From: CAWJTV01 sp963845695
GTDB lineage: Bacteria > Planctomycetota > Planctomycetia > Isosphaerales > Isosphaeraceae
DNA length: 64,000 nt
Assembly: GCA_963845695.1 (NCBI GenBank)
Contig: CAWJTQ010000023.1
Span: forward strand, 62,001-126,000
Direction of reading: 5' to 3'
Positions within the stretch are counted from its first letter, which is position 1; every line of letters begins with the position of its first letter. The translations under genes were made by a program, and so were the position numbers. Positions 28,854 through 36,947 of this stretch are shown here, piece by piece. Under the pieces are notes generated by a model. That model was not told where the DNA came from, made no database searches, and saw only the letters and a program-made list of their open reading frames with translations.

Positions 28854-29228
28854 TCAGCGATTGAGTTCCGAGATTTTCCACGAGGGATATTCGACGAGGA
28901 GCCATTCGTCCTCACGATCCGACCAGGAAAACAAGAACGTCCTCCTCTTTAGGATTATCCCGATCCGCAAGCTCATCGAGACTTTGCCACTTGATGGTTT
29001 GTCCGGCCGGTTCTGGTCCAGTCGAGATCGGCACGACGGGGTAGAGGAAGAGCTCTCTCTTGGAACGGCGCAGAACCTCGGTTAATTCGTCACTGGGACA
29101 GGGGAAATCGACCACTCCCGTGAGGAGGGGGTCTCCGTCGACGATCCACCAGTTATCTGGCTCCTGTCCAGCCACTTCGCCAACTCGGCTGGCTTGAGGA
29201 CGTAGTGAGGTCGTTCCAGTATGCTCAT
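28854..29228 (-). CDS. Small unknown protein, first gene of the HEPN operon (two frame changes)
   Basis: ATG 29228 follows AGAGGA by a few bases. The joined reading is MSILERPHYVLKPAELAKWL, PDNWWIVDGDPLLTGVVDFP, DELTEVLRRSKRELFLYPVV, IKWQSLDELADRDNPKEEDV and a C-terminal EDEWLLVEYPSWKISELNR, about 125 residues. Frame changes fall near 29160 and 28912. No family is recognised. Its stop (28854-28856) overlaps the Shine-Dalgarno site of the HEPN gene and only 11 bp separate the two genes, so they are surely co-translated. An antitoxin role is conceivable from the arrangement but not shown. Confidence 0.5.
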
Positions 29229-29307
29229 CGTCGTCCTCTGCTCTTGGCCGCCGTGTTCGAGTACACGTGGCCGAGATGTCGTTCACCCTGGCCTCAAGCA
29301 CCCTTCC

Positions 29308-29337
29308 ATTATACGGCGCAACGAGCTTGCGTGACAC
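29308..29337 (-). promoter_or_regulatory. Putative promoter of the two-gene HEPN operon
   Basis: On the minus strand a perfect TATAAT lies at 29308-29313. GTGTCA (four of six matches to TTGACA) lies at 29332-29337 with an 18-bp spacer. Transcription would start near 29300, about 70 bp before the first gene (ATG 29228). Confidence 0.5.
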
Positions 29338-29372
29338 TCGCTCAACGCAGCCGTCGAGGCGAGGGAACGCCC

Positions 29373-30758
29373 TCATCCTCGCGAGGAGATCGCGGTCAGC
29401 ACCTCGTCCAGGCAATCGACCAGGAAGTCCGCATCGTCGCGGGTCAGGCACATCGGGGGCTTGATCCGGAGCGTGTTGCCGGCCAGGCCCCCCTTGCCGA
29501 TGAGCAGGCCGCGCTCCTTGCACAGTTCCAGCAGGTCGGCCGTCTCGGTCGTGGCGGGTTCCTTCGACTGGCGGTCGCGCACCAGCTCGACGCCCAGCAT
29601 CAGCCCCATGCCGCGGACCTCACCGATCATCGGCTGGCGTTCCTGGAGCTCCAGGAGCCGATCCTTCAGGTGCGTCCCGACAGTCAGGGCGTTCTGCTGA
29701 ATGCCCTCGCTGTCGATGACTTCGAGCGTCGCCAGCCCTTGCGTCATCGAGATCGGATTACCGCCGAACGTGTTGAAATGGACGCGGTTCTTCATGACGC
29801 GGGCGATCTCCGGCCGGGTGACGCACGCGCCAGAGGCGCCCCGTTGCCGATCCCCTTGGCCATGGTGACGAGGTCGGGCGTGACGCCCCAGTTCTCGAAG
29901 CCCCAGAAGGCCGTGCCGGTCCGGCCGAAGCCGGTCTGGACCTCGTCGGCAATGCACAGACCCGCCGTGCTTGCGGACGATCTCGTAGACGATCTCGAAG
30001 TATTCGCGAGGCGGCGTGACCGTCCCGCCGACGCCCTGAATCGGCTCGGCGATGAAGCAGGCGACCTCGCCGGGCGTCTCGTACCGGATCAGGTCCTCGA
30101 CGTCCCGCGCACACTTCAGGTCGCAGCTCGGATACTCCAGGCCGAACGGGCATCGATAGCAGTAGCCGGGCGTCGCGTGCTTCACGCCGATCGTCGGGTT
30201 CGACTTGAACTTCCACGTCCCGTGTGCGGTCAGAGCCATGGCCGCCTGCGTCCCGCCGTGGTAGCCGTTGCGGAGGCTGATGACATCGGTGTTGCCGGTG
30301 AACTCTCGCGACGAGAGGATGGCGATCTCGTTGGCCTCGCTGCCGGAATTCGTGAAGTAGCTGACCGACAGGCCGCTCCCCTCGGGCATGTGCTCGGCCA
30401 GCTTCTTGCCGAACAGGGCGATCGTGGGATGGAGGTAGATCGTGGTCGTGTGCTGGAGCCGGCCGACCTGCTCGCGGACCTTCTCGACGACCTTGGGATG
30501 GCAGTGGCCGACCGAGACCGTGACGATCCCGGCGAAGGCGTCGAGGTATTGCTTGCCGGTCTCGTCCCAGACGTACTGCATGTGGCCTTCGGCGATCAGC
30601 AAGGGCTCGCGATAATACGTGATCAAGCCCGGCGTGAGGTACTCGCGGCGCATCGCGAGCACTTCGCTGCGCGACGGGCCGTCATAAGGAGCGGGCGTGT
30701 GAGACGAGATGGGCAGCGGTGCCGGTGCCGACGTGATCGGCTTCGTCGTGGTCTTCAT
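29373..30758 (-). CDS. Class III PLP-dependent aminotransferase, AGXT2/beta-alanine type (compensating frame changes)
   Basis: A 461-residue protein with YLDAFAGIVTVSVGHCHPKV, FTNSGSEANEIAILSSREFT, FIAEPIQGVGGTVTPPREYF and FGGNPISMTQGLATLEVIDS. In the deposited frame the central PLP segment is scrambled between about 29985 and 29850. The other frame there reads GLCIADEVQTGFGRTGTAFW and TMAKGIGNG, which includes the DEVQ aspartate and the PLP lysine, so two opposite indels are present. The fold is that of alanine-glyoxylate or beta-alanine-pyruvate aminotransferases. In this cluster it would convert beta-alanine or beta-aminoisobutyrate to the semialdehyde. It is followed on the same strand, upstream, by the ureidopropionase gene 34 bp away. 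Confidence 0.8.
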   Translation of the reverse strand: MKTTTKPITSAPAPLPISSHTPAPYDGPSRSEVLAMRREYLTPGLITYYREPLLIAEGHMQYVWDETGKQYLDAFAGIVTVSVGHCHPKVVEKVREQVGRLQHTTTIYLHPTIALFGKKLAEHMPEGSGLSVSYFTNSGSEANEIAILSSREFTGNTDVISLRNGYHGGTQAAMALTAHGTWKFKSNPTIGVKHATPGYCYRCPFGLEYPSCDLKCARDVEDLIRYETPGEVACFIAEPIQGVGGTVTPPREYFEIVYEIVRKHGGSVHCRRGPDRLRPDRHGLLGLRELGRHARPRHHGQGDRQRGASGACVTRPEIARVMKNRVHFNTFGGNPISMTQGLATLEVIDSEGIQQNALTVGTHLKDRLLELQERQPMIGEVRGMGLMLGVELVRDRQSKEPATTETADLLELCKERGLLIGKGGLAGNTLRIKPPMCLTRDDADFLVDCLDEVLTAISSRG

Positions 30759-30791
30759 GCAGGAATCCTTTGATATACCAGCGCGATCACT

Positions 30792-31662
30792 TCAAAGCTG
30801 AACGATCGCCCCGTAGGTCTCGGGCCTGCGGTCGCGGAAGAACTGCCAGGTGTTGCGGACCTCGCGGATCAGGTCGAGGTCCAGGTCGGCGATCACGATG
30901 TCATCGGCGTCGCGGCAGCCGACGGCGAGCATCTGCCCGCGCGGATCGCAGAAATAGCTCTGGCCGTAGAACTCGCCGATCCGCCAGGGCTCCTCGAAGC
31001 CGGGCCGGTTGATGGCGCCGATGAAGTAGCCGTTGGCCACGGCGTGCGCCGGCTGCTCGAGCTTCCAGAGGTACTCGGAGAGGCCGGCCACCGTCGCCGA
31101 GGGATTGAAGACGATCTCGGCGCCGTTGAGGCCCAGGCAGCGCGCCCCTTCCGGGAAATGGCGGTCGTAGCAGATGTAGACCCCGACTTTCCCAACCCGG
31201 GTCTCGAAGACCGGGTATCCGAGGTTACCGGGCCGGAAGTAGAACTTCTCCCAGAAGCCGGGCGGGCAGTGCGGGATGTGCATCTTGCGGAATTTTCCGA
31301 GGTAGCGGCCGTCCGCGTCGATCACCGCCGCCGTGTTGTAGTAGACCCCGGTCAGGTCTTCTTCGTAAACCGGCACGATCAGCACGATTTCGTGCCGTTT
31401 GGCGAGGTCGGCCATCAGCCGGGTTGTGGGCCCGTCCGGGACCGGCTCGGTCAGCTCGTACCACCGCGATTGCTGCTCGGCGCAGAAATAGGGGCCGTAG
31501 AAGAGCTCCTGCAAGCAGACGATCTGGGCCCCGCGGTCGGCGGCCTTGGCGATCAGCTCCGACGTGCTTTTCGATCATTGCCTTCTTGACGATGGCAACA
31601 GGCGAGGTGGCAGGCTCGCAGAGCGTGGCCTGGATCAGACCGCCTCGGACCATTCGCGACAT
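30792..31662 (-). CDS. Beta-ureidopropionase (nitrilase superfamily, one frame change)
   Basis: The start ATG 31662 gives MSRMVRGGLIQATLCEPATS; the frame changes near 31565 and continues QIVCLQELFYGPYFCAEQQ, VPVYEEDLTGVYYNTAAVI, GKFRKMHIPHCPPGFWEKF, VYICYDRHFPEGARCLGLNG and FNPSATVAGLSEYLW. The Glu, Lys (FRKMH) and Cys (ICYDRHFPE) of the nitrilase triad are all present. The ICYDRHFPEGAR block is typical of N-carbamoyl-beta-alanine amidohydrolase, which releases ammonia and carbon dioxide to give beta-alanine. About 290 residues. It forms an operon with the aminotransferase gene and is divergent from the semialdehyde dehydrogenase gene. Confidence 0.8.
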
Positions 31663-31835
31663 GATGATTCCTCATTCCATGTTGACATTCGAGATGGTGA
31701 CGATGCTACAGGAAGGATGCCAATGATTCCAGTCAGGACAGACACGCGTAGGCTGATTACGGAGCTCGCGTCTACTCGCGGCCTGTCCTCCCATGATAAG
31801 ATGTCGGTTTGAATCCCTTCCACGGAGACTCTCCC

Positions 31836-33362
31836 ATGGTAACGACCCAGCCCGAGCTCGAATCCCGCGATCGTGTCAACATGCTCGTCGGAGGCCGCTG
31901 GGAGGCGAGCCGATCACCGCGTTCCGGCCCGGTGTATAACCCGTCGAACGGCAGCGTGATCGCCACGGTCCCGTTCTGCACGGCGGACGAGGTCGATCGC
32001 GCCGTGCGATCGGCCGCCACGTCGCTACCGTACTGGGCGGAGACGCCGGTCGTCGAGCGGGCGCGGGTGATGTTCCGGTTCCGCGAGCGCCTGGCCGCAC
32101 AGGCCGAGGAGCTCGCGAACCTGGTCACGCGCGAGCACGGCAAGACGCTCGCCGAGGCGCGGGCGTCGGTCCAGCGCGGGATCGAAGTCGTCGAGTTCGC
32201 CTGCGGGGTGCCCAGCCTGATGATGGGCCAGTCGCTGGCGAACATCGCCAGGCAGGTCGACTGCGAGACGATCCGCCATCCGGTCGGCGTCTGCGCGGGG
32301 ATCACGCCGTTCAACTTCCCGGCGATGGTCCCGCTCTGGATGTTCCCGATCGCGATCACCTGCGGCAACACGTTCGTGCTCAAGCCCTCGGAGAAAGTGC
32401 CGCTCTCGGCGGTCCGGATGGGCGAGCTGCTCATGGAGTCGGGGTTGCCCGAGGGAGTCTTCAACATCGTGCACGGCGACCGCGAGGCCGTCGATGCGCT
32501 CTTGACTCATCCCCTGGTCCGCGCGGTCTCGTTCGTCGGCTCGACCGAGGTGGCCCGGCATGTGTACGAAACCGGGACGCGGAATGGCAAACGGGTGCAG
32601 GCGGCCGGCGGGGCGAAGAACCATCTGATCATCATGCCGGATGCCGACCTCGACCAGGCCGTCGGTGCGCTCCAGCTCTCGGCGTTTGGCTGTGCCGGCG
32701 AGCGCTGCATGGCCGGCAGCATCGCGATGCCCGTGGGCCGGGTCGCCGACTCTCTGGTCGAGCGGCTCTGTCAGGGCGCAAGCCGGCTGAAAGTCGGGCC
32801 GACCGACGGAGGCGCCGACGTCGACATGGGACCGGTCATCACCCGCGAGCACCTCGAGCGCGTGGCCGGATATCTCGACATCGGCCGCCGCGAAGGGGCC
32901 GACATCGCCCTCGACGGCCGGTCCGCCGTGCGCGACAACGGCGGCTTCCTGATCGGTCCCAGCGTGCTCGACCGCGTCGAGCCCGGCATGAGGGTTGCGC
33001 GCGAAGAGATCTTCGGACCGGTCCTCTCGGTCATCCGTGCGGACGATCTCGACCAGGCGCTGGCGATCGGCCGCGAGTGCCCTTATGGCAACGGTGCGTC
33101 GATCTTCACCCGGAGCGGCTGGGCGGCACGGCAATTCAAGCAACACTTCAACGCCGGGATGATCGGGATCAACGTCGGCGTGCCCGCCCCCATGGCCTGG
33201 TTCCCGTTCACCGGCTGGAACCGATCGTTCTTCGGCGACCTGCACATCCAGGGAACCGAGTCGATCCAGTTCTACACCCAGCAGAAAATGACCATGACCC
33301 GTTGGTTCGAATCACCGCGGGATTCGCACCATGACCCGGTGTGGAAGACGGGCAAAGGGTGA
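31836..33362 (+). CDS. mmsA: CoA-acylating methylmalonate-semialdehyde dehydrogenase
   Basis: ATG 31836 is preceded by CGGAGA. The intact 508-residue protein carries YNPSNGSVIATVPFC, CAGITPFNFPAMVPLWMFPI, LKPSEKVPLSAVRM, SFVGSTEVARHVYETG and the catalytic FGCAGERCMAGS (nucleophile expected at Cys291). FTGWNRSFFGDLHIQG near the end is a hallmark of the MmsA/IolA group. It oxidises malonate or methylmalonate semialdehyde to acetyl- or propionyl-CoA, the last step after beta-alanine or beta-aminoisobutyrate deamination. It is divergently arranged from the ureidopropionase-aminotransferase operon, sharing a 173-bp intergenic region. Confidence 0.9.
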   Translation: MVTTQPELESRDRVNMLVGGRWEASRSPRSGPVYNPSNGSVIATVPFCTADEVDRAVRSAATSLPYWAETPVVERARVMFRFRERLAAQAEELANLVTREHGKTLAEARASVQRGIEVVEFACGVPSLMMGQSLANIARQVDCETIRHPVGVCAGITPFNFPAMVPLWMFPIAITCGNTFVLKPSEKVPLSAVRMGELLMESGLPEGVFNIVHGDREAVDALLTHPLVRAVSFVGSTEVARHVYETGTRNGKRVQAAGGAKNHLIIMPDADLDQAVGALQLSAFGCAGERCMAGSIAMPVGRVADSLVERLCQGASRLKVGPTDGGADVDMGPVITREHLERVAGYLDIGRREGADIALDGRSAVRDNGGFLIGPSVLDRVEPGMRVAREEIFGPVLSVIRADDLDQALAIGRECPYGNGASIFTRSGWAARQFKQHFNAGMIGINVGVPAPMAWFPFTGWNRSFFGDLHIQGTESIQFYTQQKMTMTRWFESPRDSHHDPVWKTGKG

Positions 33363-33395
33363 GGATTCGGCCGTCTCAACCGGGAAAGAGACTGG

Positions 33396-34003
33396 TCATG
33401 TCACTGGTGAAATGTCCGGTCCCTGGATGGAGAAGCGACCATCATAGCCCTTGCTCGGTGTCCCATGCACTTCCTCGAAGATCAATTGGCAAATCAGCAA
33501 CCCCTCAACCAGACGGACTTGAACGGACCGGTGTTCCAGATCTCGAGTTGGATCGGATTGCCGAGGAACGTCGGATCGTTGGGGCGATATCCGAAGCCCG
33601 CATGGATCGTCGGTGCCGTCACGTGGACGCCGATCCCGATCCTCGCGAGGCTGCTCTTCCCTTCGACCCGTGCCGCGATCCGCGAAGTCTGGGGAAGTTG
33701 GATCTTCTCGATCGTCCAACCCAGGAGGCACAGGCCCGGCTCGATCTCGAACCCCTGTGAGCAATCGGCGGTCGTGGCGAGAGCACTTGCGAAGGGTGCT
33801 ACTTTGAATCCGGGATCCGAAGGATCGATCGTGGTTTGGGCCGCTTGTCCTGCCGATGACTTCCACACTTCCAGCTTTGCATCCAGCATCAAGTCAATGG
33901 CCGTGGACGACCAGACATCAGGATTTGACGGGTCCGGTTCGGGAGTGATCCTGATGAACTGCCGCCTCAATGCAGCGAGAATCTCGCGATCAGAAAGGAT
34001 CAT
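33396..34003 (-). CDS. dcd: dCTP deaminase/dUTPase-family protein (frame change near C-terminus)
   Basis: ATG 34003 gives MILSDREILAALRRQFIRIT, then STAIDLMLDAKLEVW, a conserved RIAARVEGKSSLARIGIGVH, VTAPTIHAGFGYRPNDPTFL and PIQLEIWNTGPF. The frame changes near 33510 and continues RLVEGLLICQLIFEEVHGTP, KGYDGRFSIQGP to 33396. The VEGKSSLARIG core, the QLEIWN acidic residue and the C-terminal YDGRFSIQGP are those of Dcd-type enzymes, which make dUMP or dUTP from dCTP. About 200 residues. The start overlaps the upstream small gene by the 4-bp ATGA. Whether it deaminates or only hydrolyses phosphate is not decidable here. Confidence 0.75.
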
Positions 34004-34276
34004 GCCACCGTCCCGGTGAGTTCCCGAAACTCGGATCGTCGCACCCAAAGGCGACTGATTCCCGCGTCGGATTCATGCGGGAACTCGACCAAGGCGAGGC
34101 CCTTGTCGTAATCGATGCCGACGACTCCGATCGGCAGATAATGCCGCTCTCCCTCCGTCGTGATGAAACCCTCTTCCACGCGGAGGTGATGGCCTGCGGT
34201 TAAAAACATCCTTGACAGTGACGGTCCTCTCGGAATCACGCAGGCCTGGGCCCACTTCGCACGGGATTTCCGCCAT
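34000..34276 (-). CDS. Small unknown protein coupled to the dcd-like gene (one frame change)
   Basis: ATG 34276 starts MAEIPCEVGPGLRDSERTVT, then VKDVF; the frame changes near 34203 and continues TAGHHLRVEEGFITTEGERH, YLPIGVVGIDYDKGLALVEF and SRLWVRRSEFRELTGTVA, ending at TGA 34000-34002. About 92 residues, beta-rich. The 4-bp overlap ATGA with the dcd-like start means translational coupling. Family not recognised; an SH3-like small barrel is a guess from strand pattern only. Confidence 0.5.
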
Positions 34277-34372
34277 GATCCTTGTCTCCTGCCAAGTGTG
34301 GCCGAAGCTTTCTCTGAATAAAAGAACAGTATCGGATCTTCGGATTCGCTGCAATACCGCCTCGACCCAATC

Positions 34373-35920
34373 TCAACCGTTCCCGATCGAGTCCACCCTT
34401 CCAACCGATTGCTCCGGCCCTGCAACCTTCATCAGCACGAGGTAGCTCATCGCCGAGAGTGCGAAGCTGATGAACCACGCATAGTTGTACATCGAGATCC
34501 AGACCGGTGCGACCTCGAGAGCACCGATAGTGCCCAGGAACCCGGGCACACAAGGACCGATCCCGACCGCCAGGGCGATCAGTGCCGCCGGGTTGAAGCC
34601 ATTGCGGTACCAGTAAGGCCCTGCGCTCTGATAGAGACCTTTGAGGTCGAGCTTGGTCCGGCGGATGACGTAGTAGTTGACGATGAGGACGCCCCCGACG
34701 GCCCCGAGCAACGAGGAATAAGCAACCAGCCATTTGAAAATGTAGCCCGAGGGGTCGGCGATCAGCTTCCAGGGCTGCATCAGGATTCCCAGGATGCCCG
34801 TGATCAAGCCGCCGGTCCGGAACGAGATCACCCGCGGCCAGACGTGTGAGAAATCGTTCGCCGGGCCGACCACGTTGGCGGCGATGTTGGTTGCCAGGGT
34901 TGCCAGGCAGAGTGAGACCATCGCCACCGACAGCACCAGCGGATTGCGGAATCGGGACAGGAGGTCGATGGGATCCCAGATCGTCTTCCCGTAGATCACG
35001 ATCGTCGCCGAGGTGACGGCCACGCCGATGAATGAGTAGAGCGCCATGGTCGTGGGTAGTCCGAGGATCTGGCCCAGGACCTGGTCGCGCTGCGACCGTG
35101 CATACCGCGTGAAATCCGGAATATTGAGCGAGAGTGTGGCCCAGAACCCGATCATCCCCGTCAGGGCCGGGAAGAAGAACACCCAGAACTGGCCGGCCTT
35201 TGGCCCTGCCGGCTCGAACTGCGAGGGCTGCGACAGCATTGGCCCAAACCCATTGGCCTGCACGTAGGCCCAACCCAGCAAGGCAAGCCCCAGAGCAATG
35301 AGAAGCGGCGCCTTGATGTTCAACAGGAAGCGGATCGACTCGATCCCCAGGTAGATGACGACGATGTTGACGGTCCAGAACGCCAGGAAGCAGGCCAGTT
35401 GGGCGCGATTGATACCCAGTCCGGCGATCGTAGGCAGTTCAGTCCAGGCCGGAAAGTAAATGGCCAGGATTTTGTAGATGGCCTCGCCGCCGATCCAGGT
35501 CTGGATGCCGAACCACCCGCAGGCGACGAGGGCGCGCAGCAGTGCCGGAACGTTGGCCCCGAGAATCCCGAAGGACGACCGGCAATAGATCGGGAACGGG
35601 ATGCCGTACTTGGTCCCCGCGTGTGCGTTCAGGACCATGGGGATCAGCACGATGGTATTACCCAGGACGATCGTGAGGACCGCCTGCCACCAGTTCATCC
35701 CCTCGGCGATCAGGGAAGAGGCCAGCATATACGTCGGGATGCAGGCCGACATCGAGACCCACAGCGCCGCGATGTCCTTCAGGCCCCACCGCCGCTGGTC
35801 CTTCGTGGTGGGAGCGAGGTCGGAGTTGCCGTGAAACGATTCCTCGAACGGGTCCAACTCGGGGATGGTCGCCAGCGGTGGCCAGGCTGCCGGATGATCG
35901 ATGGCCTCCAACTTTGACAT
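34373..35920 (-). CDS. NCS1-family nucleobase:cation symporter
   Basis: An intact 515-residue membrane protein with about twelve hydrophobic segments. Typical NCS1 features are SACIPTYMLASSLIAEGMNW, GIPFPIYCRSSFGILGANVP, CGWFGIQTWIGGEAIY (with the substrate-stacking Trp of the Mhp1 type), SLNIPDFTRYARSQRDQVLG and FLLNIKAPLLIALGLALLGW. Family members import uracil, hydantoins, allantoin, cytosine or thiamine with Na+ or H+. Its place beside the reductive pyrimidine genes argues for a pyrimidine or hydantoin substrate. GGGAGG abuts the ATG at 35920, closer than usual for a ribosome-binding site, so the true start may be slightly different. Confidence 0.85.
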   Translation of the reverse strand: MSKLEAIDHPAAWPPLATIPELDPFEESFHGNSDLAPTTKDQRRWGLKDIAALWVSMSACIPTYMLASSLIAEGMNWWQAVLTIVLGNTIVLIPMVLNAHAGTKYGIPFPIYCRSSFGILGANVPALLRALVACGWFGIQTWIGGEAIYKILAIYFPAWTELPTIAGLGINRAQLACFLAFWTVNIVVIYLGIESIRFLLNIKAPLLIALGLALLGWAYVQANGFGPMLSQPSQFEPAGPKAGQFWVFFFPALTGMIGFWATLSLNIPDFTRYARSQRDQVLGQILGLPTTMALYSFIGVAVTSATIVIYGKTIWDPIDLLSRFRNPLVLSVAMVSLCLATLATNIAANVVGPANDFSHVWPRVISFRTGGLITGILGILMQPWKLIADPSGYIFKWLVAYSSLLGAVGGVLIVNYYVIRRTKLDLKGLYQSAGPYWYRNGFNPAALIALAVGIGPCVPGFLGTIGALEVAPVWISMYNYAWFISFALSAMSYLVLMKVAGPEQSVGRVDSIGNG

Positions 35921-35981
35921 CCTCCCACATCATCGAACACGATCCGGGAACGGCTCGATCCGCGCTCGAGGCATCCCCCTA

Positions 35982-36187
35982 GTCCACCAGATCCGAAATG
36001 ACCATCCACCAGAAGAGGAAGCTGCCGGCTCCCTCGGGTCTTGTTGTCACGGTACGTGATTTTTTTCGTGTATTTCGTGGATTTCGTGTTCCATTCTCTG
36101 GTCTCAGGACCGCTTCCGTGGTCCTGTCGATCGGCGAGCGGTGAACTCGTGCGGCCCATGAGCGGTTGTTTGTGATTTCGTGGACTA
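35982..36187 (-). repeat. About 206-bp dispersed repeat, copy 2 (inverted relative to copy 1)
   Basis: The reverse complement matches 5162-5368 end to end with scattered differences. The two copies are about 30 kb apart in opposite orientation. No coding pattern is conserved; differences fall evenly and include small length changes. Confidence 0.75.
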
Positions 36188-36241
36188 GGACGGCGCCGAG
36201 CGCGACGAACCTGCCGGACGGTGAAGACCGCCTGGAGCCTT

Positions 36242-36658
36242 TCAACGGACGCCCAAGGGAATGTTCACCGACTTGCCATCCAGTTCGACACTCAGGACGC
36301 CATCCATCCCCCCCTTGGGGAAAAGGGGTGGCCCATTCGGTGTCACCAAACCATCGCCTTCGGCCTTGAGATCCACCTTTTTCTTGCCGACTGTGAGGGT
36401 TCCGGCACCGGGGGACGGGGAAATGGGTGTCGTGCCATCCTCCTTCAGGAAGTAGAAGGAGACCTCGGCGCTGACCGGAGATTTCCCCGACACCTCCTTC
36501 TGGACGATTTCAACGAATCCCTTACCACCTGGAATCGTGATCAGGTTCCCTTTGTGGGGCGGCGGGGTTCCGGGATCTAGCGTCGAGGGAGCACCCCCAC
36601 CGCAACCGGCGAGAACTCCGAGAACCACGAGACAACCCGTGCGCGCGATCCGGAACAT
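36242..36658 (-). CDS. Small lipoprotein of unknown function
   Basis: ATG 36658 begins MFRIARTGCLVVLGVLAGCG, a lipoprotein signal peptide with the lipobox LAGC (Cys19). The mature part is beta-rich with KGNLITIPGGKGFVEIVQKE, AEVSFYFLKEDGTTPISPSP and GVLSVELDGKSVNIPLGVR, 138 residues in all. Lipoproteins like this often lie next to DUF1559 genes in planctomycetes; here the DUF1559 gene is upstream on the same strand, 290 bp away with a palindrome between. The function is unknown. Confidence 0.7.
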   Translation of the reverse strand: MFRIARTGCLVVLGVLAGCGGGAPSTLDPGTPPPHKGNLITIPGGKGFVEIVQKEVSGKSPVSAEVSFYFLKEDGTTPISPSPGAGTLTVGKKKVDLKAEGDGLVTPNGPPLFPKGGMDGVLSVELDGKSVNIPLGVR

Positions 36659-36781
36659 GGAGGAAATCCTCTCACAGTCGGGAGCGAGTGAAACCGTTTC
36701 GGTGGGAAGCCTGTAGGATGTTGAGAACCGGAACGCCCTCGGGGACGGAGGCGTCTCACAGGGTGTACGAGAACCTTGTTG

Positions 36782-36875
36782 TAGGGTGGGTCGAACGCCG
36801 CAACGCGGCGTGAGGCCCACCGAACACCGCGGCTTTGGTGGGCCTCGCCGCGAGGAATCGCGGCTCGACCCACCC
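36782..36875. repeat. Dispersed palindromic repeat, family D, copy 1
   Basis: Imperfect arms of about 39 bp at 36782-36821 and 36837-36875 share TAGGGTGGGTCGAACGCCGC and its complement. The left arm recurs in the triplicated block at 46.5-46.8 kb. It lies between the DUF1559 gene and the lipoprotein gene and may act as a partial terminator. Confidence 0.75.
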
Positions 36876-36947
36876 GACACACTTCTCGTACACCTTTCAC
36901 TCCGTCCCGGGAGCGTCGAGATTCGTCGGCTTCGAGGATCGCAATCA

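Noticed and set aside
29205..30773. A 522-codon plus-strand open frame over the aminotransferase
   Set aside because: The minus strand encodes a clear class III aminotransferase; the plus frame is its shadow.
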